Of a stretch of DNA of 64,000 nucleotides, positions 20,567-29,469 are shown in pieces. Source of the DNA: Deltaproteobacteria bacterium (GTDB taxonomy: Bacteria; Myxococcota_A; UBA9160; PR03); assembly GCA_035063765.1 (NCBI GenBank), contig JAPSFT010000015.1:46803-110802 (forward strand). Reading direction: 5' to 3'. The number at the start of each line of letters is the position of its first letter. Position 1 is the stretch's first letter. A program made the position numbers and the translations under genes. Below the pieces are notes generated by a model. That model saw only the letters and a list, made by a program, of their open reading frames with translations, ran no database searches and was not told the origin of the DNA.

Positions 20567-21648
20567 GCTGGCCCCCTCCGAGCCCCTGGGATCGCCATCG
20601 CCGCCTCGACGCCCGACTCGATGGCCACCGGGATCTGCGCCAGCGGCAGCACCGCGTCGACGGCGCCGCTTCGGATCGCCTGCTGCGGCATCCCGAAGAC
20701 CACCGCCGTCTCCTCCGACTCCGCCACCACGCGCCCGCCGGCGGCCTTGACCGCCGCGACCCCGCGGCGCCCGTCGTCGCCCATCCCGGTCAGCACGATC
20801 GCCAGGAGATCGCTGCCGCCATAGTGCTTGGCCGCGGACGCGAAGAGGCGGTCCACGGAGGGCGCGTACTTGTCGGCGGGCGCGGCCGCGACGAGGCGGA
20901 CCACCGTGCGGCCGCCGCTGCGCTCGAACTCGAGGTGCTGGCCGCCGGGCGCCACCAGCACACGACCCGGCCCCGGCTCGTCGCCGTCCTCCGCTTCGCG
21001 GGCCTCGAAGGGCGTGAGCCGGTGGATCCGCTCCGCGAAGCCGCGCGTGAAGCCGGCCGGCATGTGCTGCGCCACGACCAGCGACGCGCCCGGAGCGCGC
21101 ACGAACGAGCCCAGGATCTGCATCAGCGCCGCCGGCCCGCCGGTCGACGAGCCCACCGCCACCAGCTGCGGCGCCGAGGACGCCCGCGGCACCGGCACGC
21201 GTACCGCCGGCTGGGCCTCCAGCCGCTCGCGCACCTTCTCGATCCGCAGCTCGCGCACGGCGTGCACCTTGCGCAGCAGCTCCTGCTCGATCTGCTCGAG
21301 CTCGGGCCCGGCGCGCGGCGTCGGCTTCGCGATGAAGTCCACCGCGCCGAAGTCGAGGGCACGGAACACGTCCTGGTCGCCCTTGCGGCCGCTGATCACG
21401 ATCACCGGCGTCGGGCAGCGGCTCATCACCAGGCGCAGGAAGGTGAAGCCGTCCATGCGCGGCATCTCGAGGTCGAGCGTGATCAGGTCGGGCTCGAGGC
21501 GCAGGGTCTGGCGCAGCGCCTCCTCGCCGTCCGCGGCCGCCGCCACCACCTCGCAGAGGGGCGAGCGCTCCAGCATCCGCGCGATCGTGCGGCGGCTGAA
21601 GGCCGAGTCGTCGATCACCAGCACGCGGATCTTCTGCTGGGCCTTCAT
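20563..21648 (-). CDS. cheB: CheB chemoreceptor methylesterase/glutamine deamidase
   Basis: Removes methyl groups from the MCP during adaptation. Receiver domain (residues 1-125): VIDDS acidic residues, Asp in LITLDLEMPRMDG, Lys in DFIAKPTP. The C-terminal methylesterase has the catalytic Ser in AVGSSTGGP, His in VVAQHMPAGF and Asp in IVLTGMGDDG. It has 361 residues, the normal length. Start ATG 21648 overlaps the cheR stop (ATGA), so the opposing adaptation enzymes are coupled. Confidence 0.96.
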   Translation of the reverse strand: MKAQQKIRVLVIDDSAFSRRTIARMLERSPLCEVVAAAADGEEALRQTLRLEPDLITLDLEMPRMDGFTFLRLVMSRCPTPVIVISGRKGDQDVFRALDFGAVDFIAKPTPRAGPELEQIEQELLRKVHAVRELRIEKVRERLEAQPAVRVPVPRASSAPQLVAVGSSTGGPAALMQILGSFVRAPGASLVVAQHMPAGFTRGFAERIHRLTPFEAREAEDGDEPGPGRVLVAPGGQHLEFERSGGRTVVRLVAAAPADKYAPSVDRLFASAAKHYGGSDLLAIVLTGMGDDGRRGVAAVKAAGGRVVAESEETAVVFGMPQQAIRSGAVDAVLPLAQIPVAIESGVEAAMAIPGARRGPA

Positions 21649-22532
21649 CGCGGCCCCCGGTCCACGGCCAGCAGCGTGCGCTCGGCCGTCTCGTGCCAGG
21701 GGTCGCTCTCCGCCGGCCGTCGATACACCATGTCGTGACGGAGGTGCTCGAGCGCGAAATCGGTCGAGAGGTTGATCAGCGACTCGGAGTGCCCGAGCAG
21801 CAGGTACCCGCCCGGACGCAGCTTGTCGTGGAAGGTCCCGACCACGCGCCGCTTGGTCTCGAGGTCGAAGTAGATGATCACGTTACGGCACAGCACGACG
21901 TCGAGCACGCCGAGCAGGGCGATGCGCTTCTCGTCGAGCAGGTTCAGGTGCGCGAAGTTGACGTGACGCTTGACCTCGTCGGCGATCCGGAACTGGCCGT
22001 CCTTCTCGACGAAGTACTTCTGGCGCAGCCACGGCTCGGTCTGGCGGAAGGAGGCCTCGCGGTACAGCCCGCGGCGCGCCTTGTGCAGCATCTGGCGCGA
22101 GATGTCGGAGGCGTAGACGCGCAGGTCGCGGCCGGGCTCGAGACCGGCCTCGGCGGCCAGCATGACGATCGAGTAGGGCTCCTCGCCGCTCGAGCAGCCG
22201 GCGCACCAGATCGACACCGCGCCGCCCTCCCGCCCGCCGCGCCGCGCCTGGAGCGAGGGCAGGATCTCCTGCACCAGCGCCTCGAGCTGCTGGCGCTCGC
22301 GCAGGAAGTAGGTCTCGTTGGTGGTGAGGTGGTCGATGGCCCAGGCGAGCTCTCCCTCCCCGCTGGTGTCGCTGCGCAGGGTGTAGTGGTAGGAGGTGAA
22401 GCTGCGCAGGCCGAGCTCGAGGAGCCGGCGTCCGAGCCGCCGCTCGAGCAGGTAGCGCGATTCGCTCCCGAAGTGCAGGCCGCAGTGCGAGCGGAAGAGC
22501 TCCGTCAGCATGCGGAACTCCGCGTCGCTCAT
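21645..22532 (-). CDS. cheR: CheR chemoreceptor methyltransferase
   Basis: Methylates MCP glutamates using SAM. The N-terminal helical domain is SDAEFRMLTELFRSHCGLHF; the catalytic domain has TTNETYFLRE, IWCAGCSSGEEPYSI (SAM loop), YASDISRQMLHKARRGLY and VLCRNVIIYFD. It has 295 residues from ATG 22532, with GAGG five bases upstream; ATG 22562 would add ten residues but its Shine-Dalgarno lies 13 bases away. The open frame continues far upstream only as a shadow over the HEAT gene. Confidence 0.95.
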   Translation of the reverse strand: MSDAEFRMLTELFRSHCGLHFGSESRYLLERRLGRRLLELGLRSFTSYHYTLRSDTSGEGELAWAIDHLTTNETYFLRERQQLEALVQEILPSLQARRGGREGGAVSIWCAGCSSGEEPYSIVMLAAEAGLEPGRDLRVYASDISRQMLHKARRGLYREASFRQTEPWLRQKYFVEKDGQFRIADEVKRHVNFAHLNLLDEKRIALLGVLDVVLCRNVIIYFDLETKRRVVGTFHDKLRPGGYLLLGHSESLINLSTDFALEHLRHDMVYRRPAESDPWHETAERTLLAVDRGPR

Positions 22533-22570
22533 CGCGACCTCGGCCGGTCGCTCCCCTCCCATGGCAGCGG

Positions 22571-24670
22571 CTAGCCCTCCTCGAGTCGCGCGAGCGTGCG
22601 CAGCAGCACGTCGCGCACGAACTCGTCCTGTTCGAGCTCGAGGCGCCGGAGCACCGGCGGCAGCGCCGAGCGCATGCGGCGCTCGCCGAAGGCCTGGATC
22701 GCGTCGGCACGCACGGCCCAGTGGGGGTGCCCGAGCAGCGGCAGCAGGGCCTGCACGTCGTCCTCGGCGCCGTGGCGCTGGAGGCAGCGCACCACGCTCT
22801 GCACGACCTCCGGGTCGGCGTGCGCGATCACGGTGCGGACCGGCGCGAGCCCGAGCGAGCCGCCGACCCGCTCGAAGGACTCGACGGCCGCGATCGCGAC
22901 CGGCGCGACGTCGCCGAGTGCGCCGCTGAGCAAGGCCGCGACCCGCTCGCGCACCGCGGCGTCCGCGAGCAGCGCGGGCGGCAGCGCAGCGAGCGCGCGG
23001 ACTCCCGCCGCGCGCACGCCCGCGTCGTCGTCCGCGAGCAGGCGCTCGAGGTCGGGAAGCGTGTGGATGTCGGGCGCCTCGCCGAGCGCCGAGGCGGCGG
23101 CGATGCGCACGGCCGCGTCCTCGTCGGCGAGCGCCAGGTGCAGCATCTCGGCAGCGGACGCTGCGCCCATCCGGGCCAGCGCGGCCACCGCCGCGCGACG
23201 CACGACGGGGCTCGGGTCCTGCACGAGCAGCGACATGTGCTCGGCGTGCTCGGGGCCGGCGACCTCGCGCAGCACGCACGCCACCGCGAGGCGCACCGGT
23301 TCCGCCGCCCCGTCGAAGCCCGCCGCCAGGATCTCGAGGGTGGTGCGCCGCGCGTCCTCGGCCGCGGCGATCGCGATCGCGACCAGCGCTCCGGTCACGG
23401 CTTCGCGCTCGTCCTGCGCCTCGGGCTCGGGATCGTGGGCGGTCGCCTCGAGCCGCCGGACCAGCGCGCGCAGGGCGAGCGGATCCGCGCGGCGCGTGAG
23501 TCCGCGCGCGGCCGCGATCCGCACCGTCGGGTCGAGGTCGTCGAGGGCCGCCACGAGCCGCGCCGTGCCGAGCGCGCTCGTGCGGCGGCCGAGCAGCTCG
23601 CAGGCGTGCGCCCGCGCCTCGACGGGGAGCGCGGGCCAGCGCTCGTCGAGCAGCGCCTCCACGTCGTCGCCGAAGCCGGTGAGGGTGGCGAGCGCCACCT
23701 CCGTGAGCGCCTCGTCCTGCGCGGCGCCGAGCAGCGCCGCGACGCTCGCGGGCGCGCGCACGACGCCGAGGAACTGCACCAGCAGGAGCCGCACCCCGAG
23801 CTCGGCGTCCGCCAGCCGCTCGATCGCGTCCTCGATGCAGGCGGGAGCGGCGAGCGCCGCCCGCCGCACGCGGCCGAGGAGCTGCTCGGCGGTCGCGGCG
23901 TCGGCGCGCGCGGCCACCCGCAGCAGTGCCTCGATGGCCGCTTCGCGGGAGCTCCGCGAAGGCGCGGCGAGGCCGGCGAGCAGGGCGTCGGCGGACTCCG
24001 GCTCGTCGCCGTGTCCGAGCACCGCGAAGGCGACCGGGCGCAGCACCGGGTCGGCGAGCGCGGACTTGAGCGCCGCGGCCGGCAGCGGCGTCTCGAGCCG
24101 CGCCAGCGCGCGCAGCGCCGAGAAACGCACGAGCGTGTCGTGGTCCGCGCCGAGCGCGAGCCCGCAGAGCGCCCGCACCGCCTCGCCACCGCCGATCGCG
24201 CCGAGCGCGTCGGCGGTGGCCGCGCGCACGTTCGGGTCCGGGTCGTCGAGCATGCCCACGAGCTGCGGCACCGCCCGCTCGCTGCCGATCCCGGCCAGCG
24301 TGTCGACGACCAGCTTGCGCACGTCGACGTCGGGGCTCCCGGCCGCGCCGAGGAGCGGCTCGATCATGCGCGGGCCGATGCGCACCAGCGCCTCGACCGC
24401 GGCATTCCGGCGGCCGGGGTTCTCGTCGTCGGCCAGCGCGGCCAGCAGGTGGCTCGCGAGCGGCCAGTCCTCGGGCGCCTGCACCAGGCATTCGACCGCA
24501 CTCTTGCGCACGCGCCAGCTCGCGTCGCCGAGCCGGCCGGCCAGGATCGGCAGTGCCTCGGGGGCGGGCAGGAGCGGCAACCGCTCGACGGCGAGTCGCC
24601 GGAGCTCCTCGTCGGTGCTGGCGAGATCCTCGAGGATGCTCGCGCGATCCCGGGGGTCCGCGACGTTCAC
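22571..24670 (-). CDS. HEAT-repeat protein in the chemosensory operon
   Basis: It has 699 residues, almost all made of about 20 HEAT/ARM-type helical repeats of roughly 31 residues (for example PILAGRLGDASWRVRKSAVE, LLADDDAGVRAAGVRALAAL, LLGHPHWAVRADAIQAFGER). It has no signal peptide, membrane helix or enzyme motif. Start GTG 24670 overlaps the upstream zinc-ribbon/receiver gene stop (GTGA). Such repeats make a curved solenoid for protein binding, so a scaffold role in the array is a reasonable inference. HEAT-repeat genes occur beside che genes in other delta-proteobacteria. The open frame to 25477 beyond the start is shadow. Confidence 0.88.
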   Translation of the reverse strand: MNVADPRDRASILEDLASTDEELRRLAVERLPLLPAPEALPILAGRLGDASWRVRKSAVECLVQAPEDWPLASHLLAALADDENPGRRNAAVEALVRIGPRMIEPLLGAAGSPDVDVRKLVVDTLAGIGSERAVPQLVGMLDDPDPNVRAATADALGAIGGGEAVRALCGLALGADHDTLVRFSALRALARLETPLPAAALKSALADPVLRPVAFAVLGHGDEPESADALLAGLAAPSRSSREAAIEALLRVAARADAATAEQLLGRVRRAALAAPACIEDAIERLADAELGVRLLLVQFLGVVRAPASVAALLGAAQDEALTEVALATLTGFGDDVEALLDERWPALPVEARAHACELLGRRTSALGTARLVAALDDLDPTVRIAAARGLTRRADPLALRALVRRLEATAHDPEPEAQDEREAVTGALVAIAIAAAEDARRTTLEILAAGFDGAAEPVRLAVACVLREVAGPEHAEHMSLLVQDPSPVVRRAAVAALARMGAASAAEMLHLALADEDAAVRIAAASALGEAPDIHTLPDLERLLADDDAGVRAAGVRALAALPPALLADAAVRERVAALLSGALGDVAPVAIAAVESFERVGGSLGLAPVRTVIAHADPEVVQSVVRCLQRHGAEDDVQALLPLLGHPHWAVRADAIQAFGERRMRSALPPVLRRLELEQDEFVRDVLLRTLARLEEG

Positions 24671-26007
24671 CGCCCGCCCCGCGCCCGGGCCGCCCGGCCG
24701 AGCTCCTCCGCCAGGTGGTCGCGCTCGGCGCGCACCTGGGCGTCGATGCGATCGCGGAACAGGGCCCGGCCCTCCTCCAGCTCGTCGCGCATGGCGACCG
24801 CGACGTCGCCGCCCGCGCGCGCGGCCGCCGCGAACTTCTCCGGGTTGTAGAGCACGATGTCCGAGACGATGATGCGGGCCAGGCGCTCGGCCTTGGCGCG
24901 CTCGGCGGCGAGGGGGTCCGCGGGCTGGACGAGCGGGCGCGGGGCCGGGGCAGGCGCGCTCGCGGAACGCCCACCCGGCGCGCTGCCGCGCGGGGGCGCC
25001 TCGCGCGTGACGTCGCGCGCGGGCCCGTCGTCGCGGGGGGGCTCGGGATGCGCCGCGGGCGCGGGCTCCTCGCCAAGGAGGGGCTCGGTCCGGGAGTCGC
25101 GCAGGCCGGCGCCGCGGGCCACGTGGCCGTAGGGGGCGGCGGGGCGCAGCGGGCTCGGGGCGGCGTCGGCACGGAGGGGGAGGCCGAAGCGGGTCAGGAT
25201 CTCGAGCAGCGCGTCGGGAAGGTCGGGGGGCTCGACGTAGACGTCGGCGCCGTAGAGGTCGCTCGGCGCGCGTCGGTAGCGCTCCTCCTTGTGGATCGCG
25301 CCGACCAGCACGACGCGCGTCTCGCGCAGGCTCTCGTTGCGCTTCACGATCTCGCAGACCTGGAAGCCGTACATCTTGGGCAGCGCCGCGTCGAGCACGA
25401 CGGCGCGCGGCAGCGCGCGCTGGATCGCGAGCATGGCCTCGACGCCGTCGCAGGCGACGAGCGTCTCGAGGCCCCATTCCTCGAGCGCTTCGGCGACGCT
25501 CTTGGCGGCGTCGGGGTCGGCGTGGGCGACGACGACGAGGCGTTCGCGGTCGTAGCGGGGGCCGGGCTCGGGAGCCGGATCCGACACCGGGCCCTGTCGG
25601 TGTGCGAACGGATCGGAGCGGCGGTCTTCGAGGCCCTCGCTGCGAGGGACCTGCCGGGCCTCGGCGGCGTCCCGGCGGGCTTCGCTCGCCCGCGCTCCCG
25701 AGGCGCTCCGCTCGGCCGGGCCGTGCAGCGCGCTCGCTTCGCGCGCTTGCAGACTGCGCGCTCCGCCACCTTCGCTCGCGGCGCGCCCGCCCGGCGTGCT
25801 GCCAGGCGGACGCGCTTCGTGCGGGGCTTCACCAGACGCGCCTCGTTCGGACGCGGCCGGAGCGGGTGCGTGTGCGGGTGCCGGTGCGGGGGCGCGGACC
25901 CGGAAGACGGCGTTGCAGGAGCTGCAGCGGAGGCGGGCGCCGTCGGGGCCGAGCTGCTCGGGCTGCACGCGGTAGCGCGTGTGGCACTTCGGACACGCCG
26001 CGATCAT
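24667..26007 (-). CDS. Zinc-ribbon plus degenerate receiver protein
   Basis: It has 446 residues. An N-terminal zinc ribbon (ACPKCHTRY... LRCSSCNAVFRV, C-x2-C and C-x2-C) is of the MJ0042/zinc_ribbon_5 kind seen in myxobacterial motility proteins. A low-complexity linker (about residues 48-140) contains a dispersed repeat. A receiver-like domain follows: AHADPD, candidate Asp in AVVLDAALPKMYGF; the switch Thr/Ser and Lys are missing (VLVGAI, YVEPPD). The C-terminal helical part begins IIVSDIVLYNPEKFAAAARAG. Start ATG 26007 has GAGGAG upstream. The arrangement resembles the AglZ/FrzS-type regulators in outline only; the exact role is unknown. Confidence 0.82.
   Translation of the reverse strand: MIAACPKCHTRYRVQPEQLGPDGARLRCSSCNAVFRVRAPAPAPAHAPAPAASERGASGEAPHEARPPGSTPGGRAASEGGGARSLQAREASALHGPAERSASGARASEARRDAAEARQVPRSEGLEDRRSDPFAHRQGPVSDPAPEPGPRYDRERLVVVAHADPDAAKSVAEALEEWGLETLVACDGVEAMLAIQRALPRAVVLDAALPKMYGFQVCEIVKRNESLRETRVVLVGAIHKEERYRRAPSDLYGADVYVEPPDLPDALLEILTRFGLPLRADAAPSPLRPAAPYGHVARGAGLRDSRTEPLLGEEPAPAAHPEPPRDDGPARDVTREAPPRGSAPGGRSASAPAPAPRPLVQPADPLAAERAKAERLARIIVSDIVLYNPEKFAAAARAGGDVAVAMRDELEEGRALFRDRIDAQVRAERDHLAEELGRAARARGGR
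25610..25774 (+). repeat. Dispersed repeat, copy C (inside zinc-ribbon/receiver gene)
   Basis: The plus-strand segment 25621-25690 aligns without gaps to 28521-28590 (shared GTCTTCGAGGCC/GGCCTTCGAGGCC, then GGGCTTCGCTCGCC). A later part (25736-25774, CTTCGCGCGCTTGCAGACTG then CGCGCTCCGCC) aligns to 28580-28620. About 45 bases between are extra in this copy. It contains the small hairpin CCCTCGC/GCGAGGG. On the minus strand it encodes the linker SEARRDAAEARQVPRSEGLE. Confidence 0.7.
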
Positions 26008-26183
26008 CGCCGACTCCTCTCGCGTCCGCGCCCGGGCGAGCCCGATCCGCGGCCTGGCTGCCGATCCCCTGCTCTCATCGGCCGCTCCGGCCGGGGACTG
26101 AGCGCCGCCCGCGCCGCCGGGGCCCGCTTCCCGCGCCCCTGCGCCGACTGCTGCCGATCGAGGGGAGCCGGCCCCGCCCCACG

Positions 26184-26693
26184 CTAGGGCTCCGCAGGCT
26201 CCGCCCGCTCGGGACCCGGCGGCTCGCGGCCCCCGAGGGCCGAGCGGTACACGCTCTCGAGCAGATGCTCGAGCGAAAGCACCAGCGTCGGAAGCCCGTC
26301 GGCGCGCCGGACCACCGCCCGTACCGTCTCGTAGCCGGCCTGGGAGACGAGCGGCGGGGGCTCGCCCACGTCGCCGGCCGCCACCGCCACCACGTCGGCC
26401 GCGGCGTCCACCCGCAGCCCGAAGACCAGCCCGTCGAGCTCGAGGATCGCGATCCGCGCCCGCGGTCCCTCCTGGCTCGGGTGGTCGCCGAGCGCGCGGC
26501 CCGCGTCGATCACCGGCACGATCGTGCCGCGCAGGTCGATGACCCCCTCGATCAGCCCGGGCGCGCGCGGCAGCGGGGTCACCGTCTGCGCGCGCACGAT
26601 CTCGCGGATGTGCTGGACGTCGATCCCGTAGGGCTGCCCGTGCACCTCGAAGCACGCCAGCTCGACGGGCGCGTCGTCGGAGGCCGGGCTCAC
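26184..26693 (-). CDS. cheW: CheW-like coupling protein
   Basis: It has 169 residues with one CheW fold: ELACFEVHGQPYGIDVQHIREIV, TPLPRAPGLIEGVIDLRGTIVPVID (the family hallmark GVINLRG as GVIDLRG), and LVFGLRVDAAADVV. It links receptors to CheA. Start GTG 26693 overlaps the stop of the preceding CheW gene (GTGA). A 176-base stretch (26008-26183) separates it from the zinc-ribbon gene downstream; I see no gene there, only GC-rich sequence with a short CGGCC/GGCCG inverted repeat. Confidence 0.9.
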   Translation of the reverse strand: MSPASDDAPVELACFEVHGQPYGIDVQHIREIVRAQTVTPLPRAPGLIEGVIDLRGTIVPVIDAGRALGDHPSQEGPRARIAILELDGLVFGLRVDAAADVVAVAAGDVGEPPPLVSQAGYETVRAVVRRADGLPTLVLSLEHLLESVYRSALGGREPPGPERAEPAEP

Positions 26694-27259
26694 GGGACGG
26701 CGCTCCGCTCGACGCGCCGCTCGAGCTCGAGCAGGCGGTCGACGTCGAAGAGCGACACGAAGCGCTCACCGTGGGGCACCAGCGCGACCACCGCCTCGGC
26801 CTCGCGCGCCGCGGGTGCGCGCAGCGCCTCGGCCGGGGTGCGCAGCACCTCGCTGACCCGGTCCACCAGCAGGCCCGCGAGCTGCCCGTCCTCGGCGTGG
26901 AGCACCACGATCCGCTGCCGGCGGCGGGCCGCGTCGAGCGCCGCGGGCGGCAGGCCGAGCCGCAGGCGCAGGTCGAGCACCTGGACGATCTCGCCGCGCA
27001 GGGAGAGCACCCCGCGCACCGCGTCGGGCACGCGCGGCACGGGCGTGATCGGGCGCAGCCGCACGATCTCGCGCACGCGCTCGATGGGCAGCGCGTAGGG
27101 GTCGCCGTCGAGCCAGATCACGAGCAGCTCGCGCAGCTCGGCCGGCGCCTCGTCGCCGGCACGGCCGGCGATCCGGCGGGCGGCGCGCCGGGCCACGTCG
27201 TCCCAGCGCTCGACGAAGGCCGCCTCCTCCACGGGCCCGGTGGCCTCCGCGCGCGTCAC
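26690..27259 (-). CDS. cheW: CheW-like coupling protein
   Basis: It has 189 residues from GTG 27259, overlapping the cheA stop (GTGA). About 45 helical residues precede a CheW domain: LRELLVIWLDGDPYALPIERVREIVRL, VPRVPDAVRGVLSLRGEIVQVLDLRL, GLLVDRVSEVLRTP, and VSLFDVDRLLE. Two adjacent CheW genes in one operon suggest that one couples the local MCP and the other a different partner, or that a mixed CheA/CheW ring is formed; the sequence does not decide. The open frame beyond 27259 overlies cheA. Confidence 0.92.
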   Translation of the reverse strand: MTRAEATGPVEEAAFVERWDDVARRAARRIAGRAGDEAPAELRELLVIWLDGDPYALPIERVREIVRLRPITPVPRVPDAVRGVLSLRGEIVQVLDLRLRLGLPPAALDAARRRQRIVVLHAEDGQLAGLLVDRVSEVLRTPAEALRAPAAREAEAVVALVPHGERFVSLFDVDRLLELERRVERSAVP

Positions 27260-29463
27260 GCGGCCTCCCGGCGGCGCCCGGCGTCCTCGACGAGGGCGGC
27301 CACGTCGACGACCAGCACGGTGCCGCGGTCGCCGAGCTCGGTGGCGCCGGCGATGCCGCGCACGCTGCGCACGGGGCCCTGGATCGGCTTGATGACCGCG
27401 TCCTGCTGGCCCTCGAGGCGCTCCACGAGCAGGCCCGCCCGCACGTCGCCGAGGCCCACGACCACCACCGCCTGGCGGGCGCCCGGGGCCGGGGCGGGCA
27501 GCCCGAACTCCGCGTGCAACCGCCGCAGCGGGAGCGGCTCGCCGCGCAGGTTCAGGAGCTCGCGGCCCTCGCTGCGCAGGATCTCGACGTCGTCGACCAG
27601 CAGCGACTCGAGGACCGAGGTGAGCGGGATCGCGAAGCGCTGCTCGCCGACGCCCACGACCAGCGCCTGGATGATCGCGAGCGTGATCGGCAACGTCAGC
27701 GAGATGGTGGTCCCGTGCCCGCGCCGCGACTCGACGTGGACCAGCCCGCCAAGGCTCGTCACGTTCTCGCGCACCACGTCCATCCCGACGCCTCGCCCGC
27801 TGGTCTCGGTGACGGCGTCGCGGGTCGAGAAGCCGGGCAGGAAGATCAGGTCGAGCGTCTCCTTGGCGCTGAGCGCCGCGTCGGCGTCGACGAGCCCGCG
27901 CGCGACGGCCCGCGCGCGCACGGCCTCGAGGTCGACGCCGCGCCCGTCGTCCGAGACCTGGATCACGACGTGGCTGCCGCGCTGGTGCGCCTCGATGCGG
28001 ATCGTGCCCTCCGCCGGCTTGCCCGCCGCCGCCCGCTCCGCGGCCGGCTCGATCGCGTGGTCGAAGGCGTTGCGCACCACGTGCATGAGCGGGTCGGCCA
28101 GCTCCTCGACGATCAGCTTGTCGAGCTCGGTGTCGCCGCCGCGGATCTCGAGCCGCACGTCCTTGCCGCAGTCGCGGCGCAGGCGCCGCACCACCCGGGA
28201 GAGCTTCTCGAACACCTGGCGCAGCGGCACCATGCGCACCTCGAGCACGCCGGCCTGGAGCTCCTGGAGCTTGCGGTCGAGCGCCTTGTGGACCTTCGCG
28301 AGCTCGCGGCCGAGGCGCGCCGCGCGCGGCTCGAGCAGCAGCTGGTCGATCAGCGCGCCGATCGCGCCGCGCTGGATCACGAGCTCGCCGACCAGGTTCA
28401 TCAGCTCGTCGAGCTTGCGGATGTCGACGCGGACGGTCTCGCTGATCGACTTCAGGGACTCGAGGTCGTCGGCGGGGCGGTGGGGGTCGTGGTCCTCTGT
28501 CTCCGCGGATGCATCCGAAGGACGGCCTTCGAGGCCGTCCTTCGGATGAACTTGCCAAGCCTCGGGGACGTCCTGATGGGCTTCGCTCGCCTGCGGCTCG
28601 CTGCGCGCTCCGCCGCCTTCGGCGGCTGCGCGTGCAGGGCGCCTCCCCTGCGCGCTGCTCTGTGTCGTTGCTGGAGCGGACGCAGTTCCAGCGTTGCCGG
28701 GATGGAGGTTGCGGACGGTGGCGTGCGGGAGGTCGAGGCGGCGCTCGAAGCTCGCGAGGTCGTGGTCGCTCGCGACGAGCAGGGAGAAGCGGATCTGGGC
28801 CTCGGGCTGGTCGCCCGGGGCGGGCAGCGTGGAGAGGACCTCGCCCTGGGCGCGGGCGGCCTCGCTGAGCGTGGCGAGCCCCTCCTCGAAGGCGAGCAGC
28901 TCGAAGCCGGCCTCGACCAGGTGGATCGCGCGGCCGCGGCGCAGGCTCTCGCGCAGGCGGTGCTCCTCGTACTCGGTGAGCGAACGCAGGAGGGCCGGGT
29001 CGAGCCACGGGAGATCCGGCCCGGCGGCCTCGGGGCTCGCCGCGCGCGCGGCCTCGATGCGCGCGAGGAGCCCCGCGAGCTCGGCGCCGCCCTCGGGCCG
29101 GGCGGCGCCGCGCCCGGCCGCCTCGACCTCGACCGTGAGCACCGCGACCGCCTCGTCGAGCAGGTCGAGCGCCGGGGCGCCCGGGCCGAGGCGACCCATG
29201 CGCAGGTCGTCGAGCACGTCCTCGAGGCGGTGGGCGAGCCCGCCGATGCCCTCGAAGCCGAACATGCCCGCGACGCCCTTCAGCGTATGGGCGGAGCGGA
29301 ACAGGCGGTTCACCAGCTCGGGCTCGAGCTCGCCGCCGCCGGCGCGCTGGTCGCCGAGGTCGGCGAGGTCCGCGCGCATCCGCTCGAGGAGGTCCTCGAC
29401 CTCCGACACGAACTCGCGCGCCGCCTTGCTGCGCGCGGGCGATCGCGTGCGGCGCGCCGCCAT
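27256..29463 (-). CDS. cheA: CheA chemotaxis histidine kinase
   Basis: It has 735 residues. HPt domain at the N-terminus with phospho-His59 in LFRSAHTLKGVAGMFGF. A long middle region (about 150-340) includes FSLLVASDHDLASFERRL, possibly a P2-like domain, then a low-complexity linker made of the dispersed repeat. The dimerisation domain is SETVRVDIRKLDELMNLVGELV. The ATPase has the N-box (DPLMHVVRNAFDHAIE), G1 (VSDDGRGVD), G2 (TSGRGVGMDVV) and GHGTTISLTLP. A C-terminal CheW-like domain (VGEQRFAIPLTSVLE) ends it. No receiver is fused. Start ATG 29463 lies seven bases after the cheY stop. Confidence 0.95.
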   Translation of the reverse strand: MAARRTRSPARSKAAREFVSEVEDLLERMRADLADLGDQRAGGGELEPELVNRLFRSAHTLKGVAGMFGFEGIGGLAHRLEDVLDDLRMGRLGPGAPALDLLDEAVAVLTVEVEAAGRGAARPEGGAELAGLLARIEAARAASPEAAGPDLPWLDPALLRSLTEYEEHRLRESLRRGRAIHLVEAGFELLAFEEGLATLSEAARAQGEVLSTLPAPGDQPEAQIRFSLLVASDHDLASFERRLDLPHATVRNLHPGNAGTASAPATTQSSAQGRRPARAAAEGGGARSEPQASEAHQDVPEAWQVHPKDGLEGRPSDASAETEDHDPHRPADDLESLKSISETVRVDIRKLDELMNLVGELVIQRGAIGALIDQLLLEPRAARLGRELAKVHKALDRKLQELQAGVLEVRMVPLRQVFEKLSRVVRRLRRDCGKDVRLEIRGGDTELDKLIVEELADPLMHVVRNAFDHAIEPAAERAAAGKPAEGTIRIEAHQRGSHVVIQVSDDGRGVDLEAVRARAVARGLVDADAALSAKETLDLIFLPGFSTRDAVTETSGRGVGMDVVRENVTSLGGLVHVESRRGHGTTISLTLPITLAIIQALVVGVGEQRFAIPLTSVLESLLVDDVEILRSEGRELLNLRGEPLPLRRLHAEFGLPAPAPGARQAVVVVGLGDVRAGLLVERLEGQQDAVIKPIQGPVRSVRGIAGATELGDRGTVLVVDVAALVEDAGRRREAA
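28511..28624 (+). repeat. Dispersed repeat, copy A (inside cheA)
   Basis: Reference copy of the family. It begins with a perfect palindrome (28512-28548) and continues ACTTGCCAAGCCTCGGGGAC, then ATGGGCTTCGCTCGCCTGCG, then GCTCGCTGCGCGCTCCGCCG. On the minus strand it is read in frame as part of CheA (SEAHQDVPEAWQVHPKDGLE). Copies C (25610-25774) and B (42051-42091) are related. Confidence 0.75.
28512..28548. repeat. Perfect 17-bp inverted repeat with 3-base loop
   Basis: Arms CATCCGAAGGACGGCCT (28512-28528) and AGGCCGTCCTTCGGATG (28532-28548) around TCG. It sits inside the cheA coding frame. Such a perfect stem in a coding region is rare by chance and marks the end of the dispersed element, in the manner of REP-type palindromes. 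Confidence 0.85.
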
Positions 29464-29469
29464 CGGGAG

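Noticed and set aside
25610..28624. Dispersed repeat as an insertion sequence or CRISPR
   Set aside because: No transposase, no terminal target duplications and no regularly spaced units were seen; copies are diverged and few.
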